64,000 bases of DNA from NCBI RefSeq assembly GCF_000238255.3, contig NZ_CP011039.1, positions 1,041,001 to 1,105,000 on the forward strand, in the 5' to 3' direction. Made by a program: the position numbers and the translations under genes. How positions within the stretch are numbered: the stretch's first letter is position 1; each line of letters begins with the position of its first letter. Below the pieces are notes generated by a model, which did not search any database, was not told where the DNA came from, and worked only from the letters and a program-made list of their open reading frames with translations. This stretch comes from Pseudoalteromonas spongiae UST010723-006. GTDB lineage: Bacteria > Pseudomonadota > Gammaproteobacteria > Enterobacterales > Alteromonadaceae. Shown one piece after another: positions 8,858 to 18,896 of the stretch.

Positions 8858-8874
8858 TGGGTAACAGTTACCCA
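8858..8874. promoter_or_regulatory. perfect 17-nt palindrome, candidate operator of the POT transporter
   Basis: TGGGTAACAGTTACCCA is fully palindromic around a central A. It lies in the 256-bp gene-free region 8767-9022 upstream of the minus-strand peptide transporter. No regulator gene is adjacent, so the cognate protein is unknown. Confidence 0.45.
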
Positions 8875-9022
8875 GAAAGCAGATTTGTGTTAATAAACAT
8901 ACTGAACGAGGGGTAAAATAAGGTTATTAATACAAACTGCATCCGGCCAGTATACCTAGAGAGTTTTTTAAACAAAAGCCCTTATCTAACAGATTTGACC
9001 TGTTTGTATGCACTTTTGCCGT

Positions 9023-9799
9023 TTATTTATGCAGGTCTTGGCATAGGCCTCTTAAAAACGCGATAAAACCGTGTTCCTTTAACCAGCATAGATGTGCTTC
9101 ATTTTTTACTAGAAAATGGCCGCAAAAATTGAGTCCGTTAGCGAATATTGATTCGATATGCGCGGTTTTTCGTGGCACTAACCAGAATAAGTCTTTATGT
9201 ATAATTAGGTTGTAGGCACCGGTCTCAATATCATTGTTATTTAGAGCAAATTGTTGGAGCGCTTGTTGATAATACTTGATACACAGCGCTAAATTTAGAG
9301 GGCCAAATCGCACAAAACTGATGTCCTCTAGTTGTTTGGCAATAGCTGTAACGGTGTCACTGTGTGCTAAGCGAATTAACTGCATATGACGATGCCCTTG
9401 GCTAGCACCGGCTGTAGGGCCTGCATTATAAAAGCCAACATCATAAGGCGAATTTAAATGTTCAAGCCAAGCTGAAAAATCAGATTCCGTTAATGGACTT
9501 TGCTGCGCTACAAATTCTTTACTACACAACAGGGCATGGGGTTTTAATACCGGGAACTTATTTAACAGTAGCTTGTGTGACGGTGGGCAGTCTTTTACAA
9601 ACATCGCCTCTTCATGAGGTAAAAACGGGTTGGTCTTTTGCGTGCTTTGATGAGGTTTGTCGATTTTTTTAGCGACGCGCAAGTGCACCGTGAAGTGAAT
9701 ATTATTATCCAAAAAGGATTGGCTTTGCGTTGTGAGTGGCTGGAGCGTTTTTGTTTTTAATGCGATTTCTATTTGCTGTTCAACTGCTTGCCAATACAT
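9023..9799 (-). CDS. Ap4A phosphorylase-like protein (ATP adenylyltransferase, HIT superfamily)
   Basis: 258 aa. The central region matches the Ap4A phosphorylase family (yeast APA1/APA2 type): 'NPFLPHEEAMFV', then 'HKLLLNKFPVLKPHALL', and the HIT-like catalytic string SQGHRHMQLI with H136, H138 and Q140. These enzymes split diadenosine tetraphosphate with phosphate into ATP and ADP and run in reverse from adenosine 5'-phosphosulfate or ADP. Cytosolic; no signal peptide. It is divergent from the ABC exporter gene, with 40 bp between the start codons, so the promoters must overlap. The fold call is firm; the exact nucleotide substrate is family-level inference. Confidence 0.82.
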   Translation of the reverse strand: MYWQAVEQQIEIALKTKTLQPLTTQSQSFLDNNIHFTVHLRVAKKIDKPHQSTQKTNPFLPHEEAMFVKDCPPSHKLLLNKFPVLKPHALLCSKEFVAQQSPLTESDFSAWLEHLNSPYDVGFYNAGPTAGASQGHRHMQLIRLAHSDTVTAIAKQLEDISFVRFGPLNLALCIKYYQQALQQFALNNNDIETGAYNLIIHKDLFWLVPRKTAHIESIFANGLNFCGHFLVKNEAHLCWLKEHGFIAFLRGLCQDLHK

Positions 9800-9839
9800 A
9801 ATACATCCTATATTTGATCTTAATGAGCACGAGTGAGTT

Positions 9840-11612
9840 ATGCGCCGCGGTTTTTCTGTGCCAAACGAAAATGACAGCTTTAATATACGCGTCTTTAAAC
9901 AAGTTGTACCTTATTTATTAGAATTTCGCACGCGCATTATTATTGCGTTTTGTTGCTTAGTATTTGCTAAGCTTGCCAGTGTTTATTTACCTTTTGTACT
10001 GAAATACACGGTAGACACGTTAGATCAACAAAATAATGTGGTGTTATTAGGCACGGTTGGTTTAATTGCCGCCTATGGTGTGCTGCGACTTGCCAATGTG
10101 GTGTTATCAGAATTACGCGACATGCTGTTTGGCCGTGTTACTGAGCGCGCCATGCGTCGTATTAGCATGAAAGTATTTAGCCATTTACAACACCTCGACC
10201 TTAAATTTCATTTAGATCGCAAAACCGGTGGCCTTGCCCGAGATATTGAACGCGGGGTGTCGGGTATTAGTTTTGTGATGCGCTTCTTTGTTTTCAATAT
10301 TGGCCCAACGTTAATCGAGCTGATGTTGGTAATTGGTATTTTAACTACCAAGTATGGCGCTAAATACGGGCTAGTGATTGTCGCCTCAGTGGTGGTTTAT
10401 ATTACGTTCACTGTGTATGTGACTAATTGGCGATTAAAGTTTATTCGCGAAGCAAATATGGCTGATAATCGCTCAAACACCCGCGCCGTTGATAGCCTGT
10501 TAAATTTTGAAACCGTAAAATACTTTAATAACGAAGAACACGAAATTAAAGAGTACGATGTTGAACTTGCGGCTTGGGAAAAAGCACGCCGTAAAAACCG
10601 ATTATCACTGTTTGCCTTAAATGGCGGTCAGGCCCTTGTAATTGCCACAGCGATGACCTCAATGCTGTTATTTGCTGCGCTTGATGTGGAAGCAAACGCG
10701 ATGACCCTGGGGGATTTTGTATTAGTGAATGCCTTTATGATGCAAATATTTATGCCGCTTAACTTTTTGGGTTTTGTCTATCGCGAAATTAAAGGCTCGC
10801 TCACCAATATTGAAAACATGTTTGATTTACTCAAGGTTGACTCCTCTGTGTCGCGCAATAGCAAAAGTGCGTCACTTGCTGTAAACCAAGGGGCCATTAC
10901 ATTTGAAAATGTCAGCTTTGGTTATGCAAAAGAGCGCACAATTTTAAATAACCTGTCTCTTAATATTAAGGCGGGGAGCAAGGTTGCAATTGTTGGTCCG
11001 AGTGGCTCTGGAAAAAGTACTCTAACCAAGTTGCTCTGCCGGTTTTATGATGTAACCAATGGCAACATTCAAATTGACGGGCAGAATATCGCTCAGGTTA
11101 AATTAGATTCATTGCGCGAAGTCATTGCCGTGGTGCCGCAAGATACCGTGTTATTTAACGCCAGTATTTATGACAATATTCATTACGGCAACTTATCGGC
11201 AACGAAAGAGCAAGTGATTGCAGCAAGTGAAGCAGCGAATCTTAAAACCTTCGTTGAATCGCTTAACGATGGTTTTGAAACTCATGTTGGCGAGCGCGGT
11301 TTAAAGCTCTCGGGAGGTGAAAAACAGCGCGTTGCGATTGCAAGGGCACTATTGAAAGATTCTCCTATTATGGTATTTGATGAAGCAACTTCAGCACTTG
11401 ATAGTCATAACGAAGAAGCCATAATGCGAACCATCAAAAAAGTGGCACGCCATCATACTGCGATTATGATTGCTCATCGCCTCTCAACCGTGACCGATGC
11501 GGATCACATTTTTTATTTAGAGCAAGGGCGGCTGGTGGAAGAGGGTACACACCAACAACTACTTGAAAAAGAAGGGCGTTATGCCGCTCTTTGGCGCAGT
11601 CAAAGTCAGTAA
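9840..11612 (+). CDS. Atm1-type ABC exporter (fused permease/ATPase)
   Basis: 590 aa. An N-terminal six-helix ABC_membrane domain (about 20-320) carries the Atm1/HMT1 hallmark FETVKYFNNEEHE. The nucleotide-binding domain has Walker A GPSGSGKST (about 385), Q-loop VPQDT, signature LSGGEKQR (about 490) and Walker B IMVFDEATSALD (about 510), plus the switch His in IAHRLST. It works as a homodimer in the inner membrane. Mitochondrial and bacterial relatives export glutathione-linked compounds or sulfur/metal-glutathione adducts. The local context (an Ap4A phosphorylase-like gene in divergence) gives no further hint. GAGTGA lies upstream of the ATG. Confidence 0.92.
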   Translation: MRRGFSVPNENDSFNIRVFKQVVPYLLEFRTRIIIAFCCLVFAKLASVYLPFVLKYTVDTLDQQNNVVLLGTVGLIAAYGVLRLANVVLSELRDMLFGRVTERAMRRISMKVFSHLQHLDLKFHLDRKTGGLARDIERGVSGISFVMRFFVFNIGPTLIELMLVIGILTTKYGAKYGLVIVASVVVYITFTVYVTNWRLKFIREANMADNRSNTRAVDSLLNFETVKYFNNEEHEIKEYDVELAAWEKARRKNRLSLFALNGGQALVIATAMTSMLLFAALDVEANAMTLGDFVLVNAFMMQIFMPLNFLGFVYREIKGSLTNIENMFDLLKVDSSVSRNSKSASLAVNQGAITFENVSFGYAKERTILNNLSLNIKAGSKVAIVGPSGSGKSTLTKLLCRFYDVTNGNIQIDGQNIAQVKLDSLREVIAVVPQDTVLFNASIYDNIHYGNLSATKEQVIAASEAANLKTFVESLNDGFETHVGERGLKLSGGEKQRVAIARALLKDSPIMVFDEATSALDSHNEEAIMRTIKKVARHHTAIMIAHRLSTVTDADHIFYLEQGRLVEEGTHQQLLEKEGRYAALWRSQSQ

Positions 11613-11623
11613 TTAACAAATAA

Positions 11624-11648
11624 AAAAAGGGAGCTTTGCTCCCTTTTT
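11624..11648. terminator. shared terminator between converging genes
   Basis: AAAAAGGGAGC / GCTCCCTTTTT stem with a TTT loop; it has T-runs in both directions and serves the ABC exporter gene (plus) and bcsC (minus). Confidence 0.9.
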
Positions 11649-11659
11649 CAATTATGTGA

Positions 11660-14600
11660 TTAATAGTTAGCGTAAGGCACGATTAGCCTTGGTACTAATG
11701 GCAGCTCACCGTAAACAGGGTTAAACAAATACTTCACGTAAATTTGACCATAATTTGGTTCGTAAAAATCAGCGCGGTCGATATTAAAGCTCGCACCAAT
11801 TAACCATTGAGGTTGCACGCGGTATTCAACTAAGCCCTCAATACCCCATGAAAATCCACTGCTTTTGTCAGCAGCAAATATTGGATCAATGCCCGTTTCA
11901 ACTGCTTTGAGCTCTGCAACAGCTTGTAGTTCAGGGTTATTTGGGTAAAGTTCAATGGCATCTGTGGTTGTACGCGAATAACCACCGTTCACTTTGAGGC
12001 GATAAACTAAGTCCTGCTCAAAACGACCATCTACTGTAACAGGCACTGACAGACCAAGGTATTTTTGTGGGCTGTAGTAACCGCCATGGCCGTACGTTTC
12101 TTCTGAAAGGTTGTGCTTATAGCCCCAGTACAACAAGTTAGTGCCGACAGACAGTTCAAAGTCTGGCTGCTGGATAAAGCGATAGTAGGCACCTGTCATC
12201 GCACGTTTTCGGTCGTTATCAAGTACATTTTTGCCTTGATAATACTGATAATCGAGCGTAGCCCAAAAACCCCAATCGAGGCCAAGATCGTGATACAAGC
12301 CAAGGGTAATACCATTGCTGGTAACGCCACCCCAAATCTCATTTTGATTGACGTCTTCAAGGCCTGCATATGACAATACGCTGTTAGTGAGTGCTCTTCG
12401 CTCAATTTCAATGTCGTAGCTGAAGTCACCGAGACTATTTTGATAGAGCACGCCACCTACGATATTTGAAATTAAGAAGCCTTGTGGTGTGGTACCAATA
12501 TCCACACGCCAGTTTTCGTTTTGCCAGCCAACACCGAAGGCAATACCTTGGTCTCGAGGGGTAATGCTAAATAACGAGCAAGTATCATAGCAAAGTGCGC
12601 CAGTGCCGTAGCGACTTGCGGCAAATCGTTCTGAAAAGTTAGTTTGTTGGGCAGAGATACTAACGGCATCCGCTTTAACAAATAACTGACCCTCTAAAAA
12701 TGGAAAATAGCCTTCAAATAACGCTGCACCTAAGCCCAGTTCATGATCATTTTGCGTACTGGTTTGACCGCTAAAGTCGCCAGCAAGCGCAATATGCCCA
12801 TCGGTACGGTTTTTAATTTTTGCAATGCCCGAGCGAGCAGAGCGCATATACCAAGTATCGGTTTCTTGGTCTTGTGCTAAGTCATGCAGCACTTTTTTGT
12901 CGGCAACATCAACACGTTGTTTTGTAAGTACTTGACGATAGTATTCAATTGCAAGTTCGCTTTGGCCAAATTTGTCTGCTACTTGGCCTGCAAGATTGAG
13001 CAATTCGCCATCGCTTGGTGAGAGTGCGAGTAGATCTTTTTGGTATCTGAGCGCATTGTCTTGATCTTTAAAATCGAGTAACAGGGCCATTAATCGGCGC
13101 TGATTATAGTTTTCATCTGCGGGAACGCGATACACTAAGTGTCTAACTACTTTTTCACCCAACGCATATTTATTACTAAATAGGGCTTTTTCGGCAACTT
13201 GATACTCAGTTTCGAATTCTAATTCGCCGTATTTGTGCGCATTTTCATATAAAAAATCAACTTGCTCAAAATCACCTTTATTTAACGCAAATTCAAGCAA
13301 GCGTGCATTTGCAGGAATGCTTGATGGGTTGTTGCTAAGGTAAGATGTTAAGATAATCTCTTCGCGATCAGGCTGTTTTTTTACTTGGTAGCGCACTTTT
13401 AAGTTTTCAATTTCGCGCTTTTCACTTTGGGTTTGCGCCGGCGCCATATGCAAATTGGCAAACCATGAATCGAGATCATCGGCGTCGTCTGCGCTAAGCA
13501 ACCATTCACTGTATAGCTGATACCAGTAGAAATCGAGTTTAGGAGCGCTATTTAGCGCGCTTTTGAGCTGGCTGGTGGCACGGTTATGCATGCCTAATTT
13601 GTACCATTGCGCTGCAATTTGTGCTGTTTGCAGGTTACTTAAATCATTTTGATTTTCGATGTCTTGTAACAGGGCAAGGGCAGAGGCTTTTTGTTCGGTC
13701 TCAATTAACACATCGACTTGTTCAAATTGCTCACCGAGCGCTAACGTTTCTTTTAATTCTTTTATTTGCGGCGTGTAATCTTTCACCCGAATATAAGATA
13801 AGCTTTGTAATCCAGCGCGAAAATCGCCTAGCGAACGCATGTAAAGAGCGTGGGTATAACGAATTTCTGGATTCATTGGAAAACGCCAAAGCGCTTGATT
13901 GTAGACTTTCTTACTGGTGTCAATATCGCCTAACTTGCGCCATTCAAAGGCCAAGTCATAATAAAGCCAGCCATTTGTAGGAGAGGTTTTAATTGCTTTT
14001 TCAAGCAGTGCAATCGCTTCTTTCGGTTCGCCTCGCGCAGACAGTTCTTCAGCTTGTTCACGGTAAATAGCCGTTTTTGCAGCGTTTATTTCCGCACTGA
14101 CTGTTTCGCGTTGTTTTTTAGTTAAACTTGATTCAAATCGCTCTAGTGCATTAATACTTTGTTGCTGTTCTACAATATTTAGCAATAAAGACAGGGCATA
14201 GCCATTATTAGGGTCACTGCGTAATACGGTTTGCAGGTATTTTGTCGCCTGCGCTGTGTCACCTTTGGCCTGTGCTACCTGTGATGAATAAATCAGTACG
14301 GTATTAGTGTCTTCTTTGAGTTTTAATGCACTGGCTAGCAGTTGTTCGGCTCTTGTCAGCTCTAAGGCATCAATTGCAGATCTTGCTTCGCTGATCAGCC
14401 CCCAAAACTTGGCAGTATTTAATAACCCTAACCAAATTGATTTATCGCTACTGTCTGCGAGTTTGGCGGCCTTGCTAAAATATTGTTGGGCATTGGCATG
14501 TTTGCCTTGTGCCATTAAGCTACGGCCAAGGTCGCCCACTATATCAGCGTCTTTTGGTCTGCCAGCGGCTGCTTTGCGTAACAGCTTTTCTGCAAGTGCG

Positions 14601-15472
14601 TAGTTTTCTTTTGCCATATGGCGTTTTGCGCGCTGCCAAGCTTGGTAGTTAGGATCGGCTTCTAGCTTTAGTTGTGCAACCAATTTTTCACTAAATACTT
14701 CGTACTGTAATTTACCTAAATCACTTTGTGGATAGAGGCTAAAAAAGTAACTGTATTGTGAGCGAGTAAAGGTGCTAATTGGCATATCTTCTAACGCATT
14801 TAACCATACGCGCTCAACCTCAATGCGCATTTGCGAATGGGTTGCGTATTTACGCAATATTGCCAGCGATTTTTTGTCAGTGGGTTTTCGTTTTAAGATA
14901 TGGCGCGCATAGGCTACTTCAAACTGTGCAGTATTAGGGTAGCGTTGCGTCAGCTTAGTAAATAACTTTTTTGCTTGTTGCCAACTATCTGGATCGGCAG
15001 AAAGTATGTTGGCATATTCAAATTTTAGTCTTGCCGTTGGTATTTCGCCGCGAAATAGCGCTTTGAATTGCTTTGCAGCTTCTTTTGATTGACCTGCGCG
15101 TGCTAATAAGCGCACAGCTTGCAGTTTTTCTTTACCTTCTGGTGAGTGAATATACGCAATGCTATCTAAGCGTTGAATATACGGATAAAACGGTTCATCT
15201 TTTTTAAATGCTTTGAGCTCTTCAACGGCTTTTTCTGTTTCACCTTGCTCGAAGTAGTAGCGGATCCAGGCAGCGCGAATATCGAGGCTGCCAGGTTCAA
15301 CTTGCTCTAATCGGGCGAGACTATCAATCACCAGTTGTGGTTTTTGTTGTGCCTCGCCGAGTTCAACTTGTTCTAAAAGCCAACTAATAGGCTGAGCATC
15401 AAGGCCTTCACTGGCGTGCAGTTGTGACCCAAGTAAACAGCTTACTAATAATGCTGCCGCTCTTAGTTGCAT
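11660..15472 (-). CDS. bcsC: cellulose synthase outer-membrane export subunit BcsC
   Basis: 1270 aa from the ATG at 15470-15472, chosen because GGAG lies 6 nt upstream and the signal peptide then begins MQLRAAALLVSCLLG; an ATG 12 nt further up is possible. After the signal peptide there are about 850 residues of TPR helical repeats that span the periplasm and bind the glucan or peptidoglycan. A C-terminal beta-barrel of roughly 370 residues follows (BCSC_C), ending VPYANY, through which cellulose leaves. Last gene of the bcsRQABZC operon; it overlaps bcsZ by 10 nt, so expression is coupled. Length matches the family (about 1150-1300 aa). Confidence 0.96.
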   Translation of the reverse strand: MQLRAAALLVSCLLGSQLHASEGLDAQPISWLLEQVELGEAQQKPQLVIDSLARLEQVEPGSLDIRAAWIRYYFEQGETEKAVEELKAFKKDEPFYPYIQRLDSIAYIHSPEGKEKLQAVRLLARAGQSKEAAKQFKALFRGEIPTARLKFEYANILSADPDSWQQAKKLFTKLTQRYPNTAQFEVAYARHILKRKPTDKKSLAILRKYATHSQMRIEVERVWLNALEDMPISTFTRSQYSYFFSLYPQSDLGKLQYEVFSEKLVAQLKLEADPNYQAWQRAKRHMAKENYALAEKLLRKAAAGRPKDADIVGDLGRSLMAQGKHANAQQYFSKAAKLADSSDKSIWLGLLNTAKFWGLISEARSAIDALELTRAEQLLASALKLKEDTNTVLIYSSQVAQAKGDTAQATKYLQTVLRSDPNNGYALSLLLNIVEQQQSINALERFESSLTKKQRETVSAEINAAKTAIYREQAEELSARGEPKEAIALLEKAIKTSPTNGWLYYDLAFEWRKLGDIDTSKKVYNQALWRFPMNPEIRYTHALYMRSLGDFRAGLQSLSYIRVKDYTPQIKELKETLALGEQFEQVDVLIETEQKASALALLQDIENQNDLSNLQTAQIAAQWYKLGMHNRATSQLKSALNSAPKLDFYWYQLYSEWLLSADDADDLDSWFANLHMAPAQTQSEKREIENLKVRYQVKKQPDREEIILTSYLSNNPSSIPANARLLEFALNKGDFEQVDFLYENAHKYGELEFETEYQVAEKALFSNKYALGEKVVRHLVYRVPADENYNQRRLMALLLDFKDQDNALRYQKDLLALSPSDGELLNLAGQVADKFGQSELAIEYYRQVLTKQRVDVADKKVLHDLAQDQETDTWYMRSARSGIAKIKNRTDGHIALAGDFSGQTSTQNDHELGLGAALFEGYFPFLEGQLFVKADAVSISAQQTNFSERFAASRYGTGALCYDTCSLFSITPRDQGIAFGVGWQNENWRVDIGTTPQGFLISNIVGGVLYQNSLGDFSYDIEIERRALTNSVLSYAGLEDVNQNEIWGGVTSNGITLGLYHDLGLDWGFWATLDYQYYQGKNVLDNDRKRAMTGAYYRFIQQPDFELSVGTNLLYWGYKHNLSEETYGHGGYYSPQKYLGLSVPVTVDGRFEQDLVYRLKVNGGYSRTTTDAIELYPNNPELQAVAELKAVETGIDPIFAADKSSGFSWGIEGLVEYRVQPQWLIGASFNIDRADFYEPNYGQIYVKYLFNPVYGELPLVPRLIVPYANY

Positions 15473-16581
15473 TCGGTGCTCCATGCCGGCACTAACGAAC
15501 CGTCATTTAAAAACTCAAAACGTGCATTGGTTGCGGCGGTGCCAAACAATGTGAGTACACTGCTGTAATAATTATTTCGCAGCTCATAGTCTATGTTGGC
15601 GTTGATCTTTTGATTAATCATACTTGCCGTTACGCGATCACCAAATGATTTCATAAAAGGTAGAATCGCTGCTTGAAAGCCCAGAGGGCCAGTTTTTGCA
15701 GTACGTCCTGTTTTAGCATAGGTGTTGAGTGGTACTGCGCGATTGGCACTTACTTTTCGCGCCATTGGGTCAAACTTAAACAACAGCTGCTCTTTGTAAC
15801 TAACATCATCAGCTAACAAACCTACCCATAAATAACTGCGAATAGCATTGAAGTTACCTTCATCATTGTGCCTTTTAGTGAAGTGGAAGCCTTTTTTGGG
15901 ATTGTATAACACCCAGTCAGGGCTAAAGCCTTTTGGCGCACTTTCTGAAAGCACTACCAATGATGAATTTAGTACTTCTTGCCATGGTTGACTTGGATAG
16001 AGCTCAACAAATCGCTGGAAAATAAACGGTGGCAAATAACTTGGGTTTAAACGCCATGTTTGTTCGCCAACTTCAAAGCCATAAGGGGCAGGTAATAGGG
16101 TTAATCCTAGTCCTGGCAAAAACTCGGTTTCTTCTTTTAAAATGCGCTTTGCCATTACCGCAGCAAGTACCGCATAACGACGTTCATTCCATAAACGGCT
16201 CGCCTCTGCAAGCGCGTAGGCTATCCATAAATCAGAATCAGACGCAGGATTAGAATCTAAAATACCATAACTTGATGGCGTTTTACGGCCCCAAAGCCAT
16301 GCAGGTAAACGTGCGCTTAAATCACCTTCAGCAAGGTGACGCTCGGTCCAATTAAGTAACTTATCAAAGGTTTCTTTATCGTTCGCCACGAGTGCGAAGA
16401 ATAAACCATAAGATTGACCTTCACTGGTGGTAATGTTTTTTTCAGAACCAAGATCAATTACGCGACCTTCTTTTGAGATAAAATTGTTTTTAAAGGTCTG
16501 CCATTCAGGCCACACCATACAGTTTTCTGCTTTCAGCAATGTTGGCATTAGAAGCAATAATACAATGAGTAACTTTTTCAT
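15463..16581 (-). CDS. bcsZ: periplasmic endo-1,4-beta-glucanase BcsZ (GH8)
   Basis: 372 aa with an N-terminal signal peptide (MKKLLIVLLLLMPTLLKA). The sequence is collinear with E. coli BcsZ. The acid/base glutamate is present as E54 in TTSEGQSYG (E. coli E55). At the position of the E. coli catalytic base D243 (SYDAIRVY), this protein has N245 (NFNAIRSY), with D240/E241 just before it. GH8 members of another subfamily also have Asn there and place the base elsewhere, so activity may be altered or use a different residue. BcsZ trims glucan strands during cellulose export. It sits 2 nt after bcsB and overlaps bcsC. Confidence 0.94.
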   Translation of the reverse strand: MKKLLIVLLLLMPTLLKAENCMVWPEWQTFKNNFISKEGRVIDLGSEKNITTSEGQSYGLFFALVANDKETFDKLLNWTERHLAEGDLSARLPAWLWGRKTPSSYGILDSNPASDSDLWIAYALAEASRLWNERRYAVLAAVMAKRILKEETEFLPGLGLTLLPAPYGFEVGEQTWRLNPSYLPPFIFQRFVELYPSQPWQEVLNSSLVVLSESAPKGFSPDWVLYNPKKGFHFTKRHNDEGNFNAIRSYLWVGLLADDVSYKEQLLFKFDPMARKVSANRAVPLNTYAKTGRTAKTGPLGFQAAILPFMKSFGDRVTASMINQKINANIDYELRNNYYSSVLTLFGTAATNARFEFLNDGSLVPAWSTECN

Positions 16582-16583
16582 AT

Positions 16584-18896
16584 TTAGTCTTCCTTATTAC
16601 CAACACGTTTGCGCGCTAAAGTATTGAGAACACGCCATAAGATAACAGATAAAATAAGTAATGTAATAATCGTCATAAATGCCAATAACAGTGGATGATC
16701 CGACAAGTGGAACCAAATAAGTGTGTGCAGCGGTAACGAACCAACATAGTAGCGCTCACCTAAATGCGATTGATGCACTTTATAAGGATTGATAATTGTT
16801 GCAGTGCCTTGCACTTCAATTAATTTAGCGCCATCAATTAAGGTGTTGTTGATAAGCCCCAAATCATTACTGGTTGCCGCCATAATTGATACTACACTGC
16901 GTTCGTCGTTAAACGGCGATTGGAATCCTGCAATGGCTGCAAGTGAACCATAACTCTCAAGTGAAACGTGCGTTGAGGCATCTTCATTGCTCTTAGCGTA
17001 CTTGTACGGCTGAGTTTCATAAATTGCTTGCTTTATTTCACGTAGAGAGTGATTAATCAGCACCGACATATGCTCGTTTTGAGCAAAACTATCTGCACCT
17101 GTTTGCGAGCCAATGAGCAAGATATCTTTATCGTCAAAATCAATGTCTGCACCGTTATCGGTGAGGATCGTTGCTTTTAGTGATGGGTAACCCGTTGTTT
17201 GCCCTAAGTGACCTGTTGCAGTAAGCAAGGTTTCGACCTCATCACGGTTAGGTGATTCAGGTAAAACAATTAAGGTTTCGCTTAAATCTGCAAACTTGGT
17301 AAATGGAAAACCACCTTGTGCGTAAGCATGCAAATTAGGCATCGCAATATAATGGTGATAATCAGAGACATCAATTGTTGAGTTTTCATCAATTGCGCCT
17401 ATGGTGCCCTCAGGTGCGGTAGTCTGACAAAACCCTTCTTTTTCTGTTGAGAATAAGAACTCAAAGGCTACATCATTTTTAATATCCACTTTAAAACCGG
17501 GGACGGTAAAGTAACGTTCTTTATCGGTATCATCGGTCGATAGCAGTGGAATACGAATATCTTCATCGACTAACGTTGAGTACTCATTCGGGTCGAGTTT
17601 GTAACCTTGCACATACTCTTGGTTAATCGACATATTAAGACGTGATACACCTTTATCTGTAGGTGGTGTATAGCGGTATTTTAATTCGATTGGTAAACCG
17701 TCGGTGTACCAAGTGAATAAATCGGGCGCAACACGTACATCTAGTTTTACTGGTGGCGCACTGTAGCCAACAGCTTGAAGTTGATTTTTATACTCGACCA
17801 ATTCGCCAAAACGAACCGGGCGATCTGAGCGGATCCAACGCGGTGCGTCGTAAGCTTTACGCGGCTCAATATATTCAACTTTGGTAATCTTTGCACTGCG
17901 GCCAGTCATCATTGGCAAGCCTAATGCTAGGCCTTCGGCGGCAACTTTTAAGTCATCACTATTACGGCCTAAGATCAACAAGAGTTTTTGGTAACGATGC
18001 TCTGGGTTTGCAATTACTTCAACAACGGGGCCATCAACACCTGGGTAATCCGCTAAGAAATCAGGGCGATTATCATTGGTTGCAAAGACAACACTGTGTG
18101 AACTTGGTAGTGCATTGTAGTTAACTGGGAATTTTGCACCACGCCAGTTTGCCTTTGCGCCAAACCATGAGCTTAAAATACTTGCAGCGTGCAAGGTTGT
18201 GTTATCTGGCGTTTCGTTAAATACAAACGGCAGTGTTAACTGAGCATAATCACGTTCATCAAAAAACGGTTCTGGGAACTGAGCAAGTAAGCTCTCAAAT
18301 GGTAATTGCTGCTCGGTATAGGTAATGCGACTGGTACGACTAATATCGGCCCAAATACTGGAATGAAACGGGTCTTCACATTCACGCGTATAGTGGCCAA
18401 TTAACTCGAATCTAAGGGTGTTGAAGTCTTCAACAAATTTAGGCTCAAGCTTAATGCTATGGCGCTGCATGCCTTCGTTAACTTTATCAGGGCTCGCGTC
18501 GGTGACCGGAATTGTCGCCATCACTTCTTCATTTAAATACACCTTTAAATGGGAAAGCTCTTTGATCAATGCAGGTGAACTGGTAAATGCAAAGTCGAGA
18601 CTTAAATCGGTAATAATGTGATCAACACGGTTAGTAAAGTCAACCGTACGACTTGCTTGCACTCCACGCAAACGCATATCAGGTCGGTTTAATTGCTCAA
18701 ATGTATAAGACAAGGTGCTTTGAGGGCCTGCCTCAGGGTAACCTTGTTTGTATATTTCTTTATTTTCAGCAATTTTAGTTGCGTTGCGGGCAAAGTTGCC
18801 TGTTGCATTGTTGCCGCTTGTTGTTGCGTAGCCATTGATACTACACAGCGAACTGAGCGCCAATATGCTTCCTGCTACTTTAGTTAGCACTTTCAT
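16584..18896 (-). CDS. bcsB: cellulose synthase periplasmic subunit BcsB
   Basis: 770 aa. A signal peptide (about 1-25) is followed by alternating carbohydrate-binding-like and flavodoxin-like periplasmic domains typical of BcsB ('VNYNALPSSHSVVFATN', 'LILGRNSDDLKVAAEGLALG'). One C-terminal transmembrane helix (about 733-755) ends in a short basic tail (LARKRVGNKED). That helix is the part that contacts BcsA and is needed for its activity; the rest receives the growing glucan. The gene overlaps the end of bcsA by 17 nt and is followed 2 nt later by bcsZ. Confidence 0.95.
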   Translation of the reverse strand: MKVLTKVAGSILALSSLCSINGYATTSGNNATGNFARNATKIAENKEIYKQGYPEAGPQSTLSYTFEQLNRPDMRLRGVQASRTVDFTNRVDHIITDLSLDFAFTSSPALIKELSHLKVYLNEEVMATIPVTDASPDKVNEGMQRHSIKLEPKFVEDFNTLRFELIGHYTRECEDPFHSSIWADISRTSRITYTEQQLPFESLLAQFPEPFFDERDYAQLTLPFVFNETPDNTTLHAASILSSWFGAKANWRGAKFPVNYNALPSSHSVVFATNDNRPDFLADYPGVDGPVVEVIANPEHRYQKLLLILGRNSDDLKVAAEGLALGLPMMTGRSAKITKVEYIEPRKAYDAPRWIRSDRPVRFGELVEYKNQLQAVGYSAPPVKLDVRVAPDLFTWYTDGLPIELKYRYTPPTDKGVSRLNMSINQEYVQGYKLDPNEYSTLVDEDIRIPLLSTDDTDKERYFTVPGFKVDIKNDVAFEFLFSTEKEGFCQTTAPEGTIGAIDENSTIDVSDYHHYIAMPNLHAYAQGGFPFTKFADLSETLIVLPESPNRDEVETLLTATGHLGQTTGYPSLKATILTDNGADIDFDDKDILLIGSQTGADSFAQNEHMSVLINHSLREIKQAIYETQPYKYAKSNEDASTHVSLESYGSLAAIAGFQSPFNDERSVVSIMAATSNDLGLINNTLIDGAKLIEVQGTATIINPYKVHQSHLGERYYVGSLPLHTLIWFHLSDHPLLLAFMTIITLLILSVILWRVLNTLARKRVGNKED

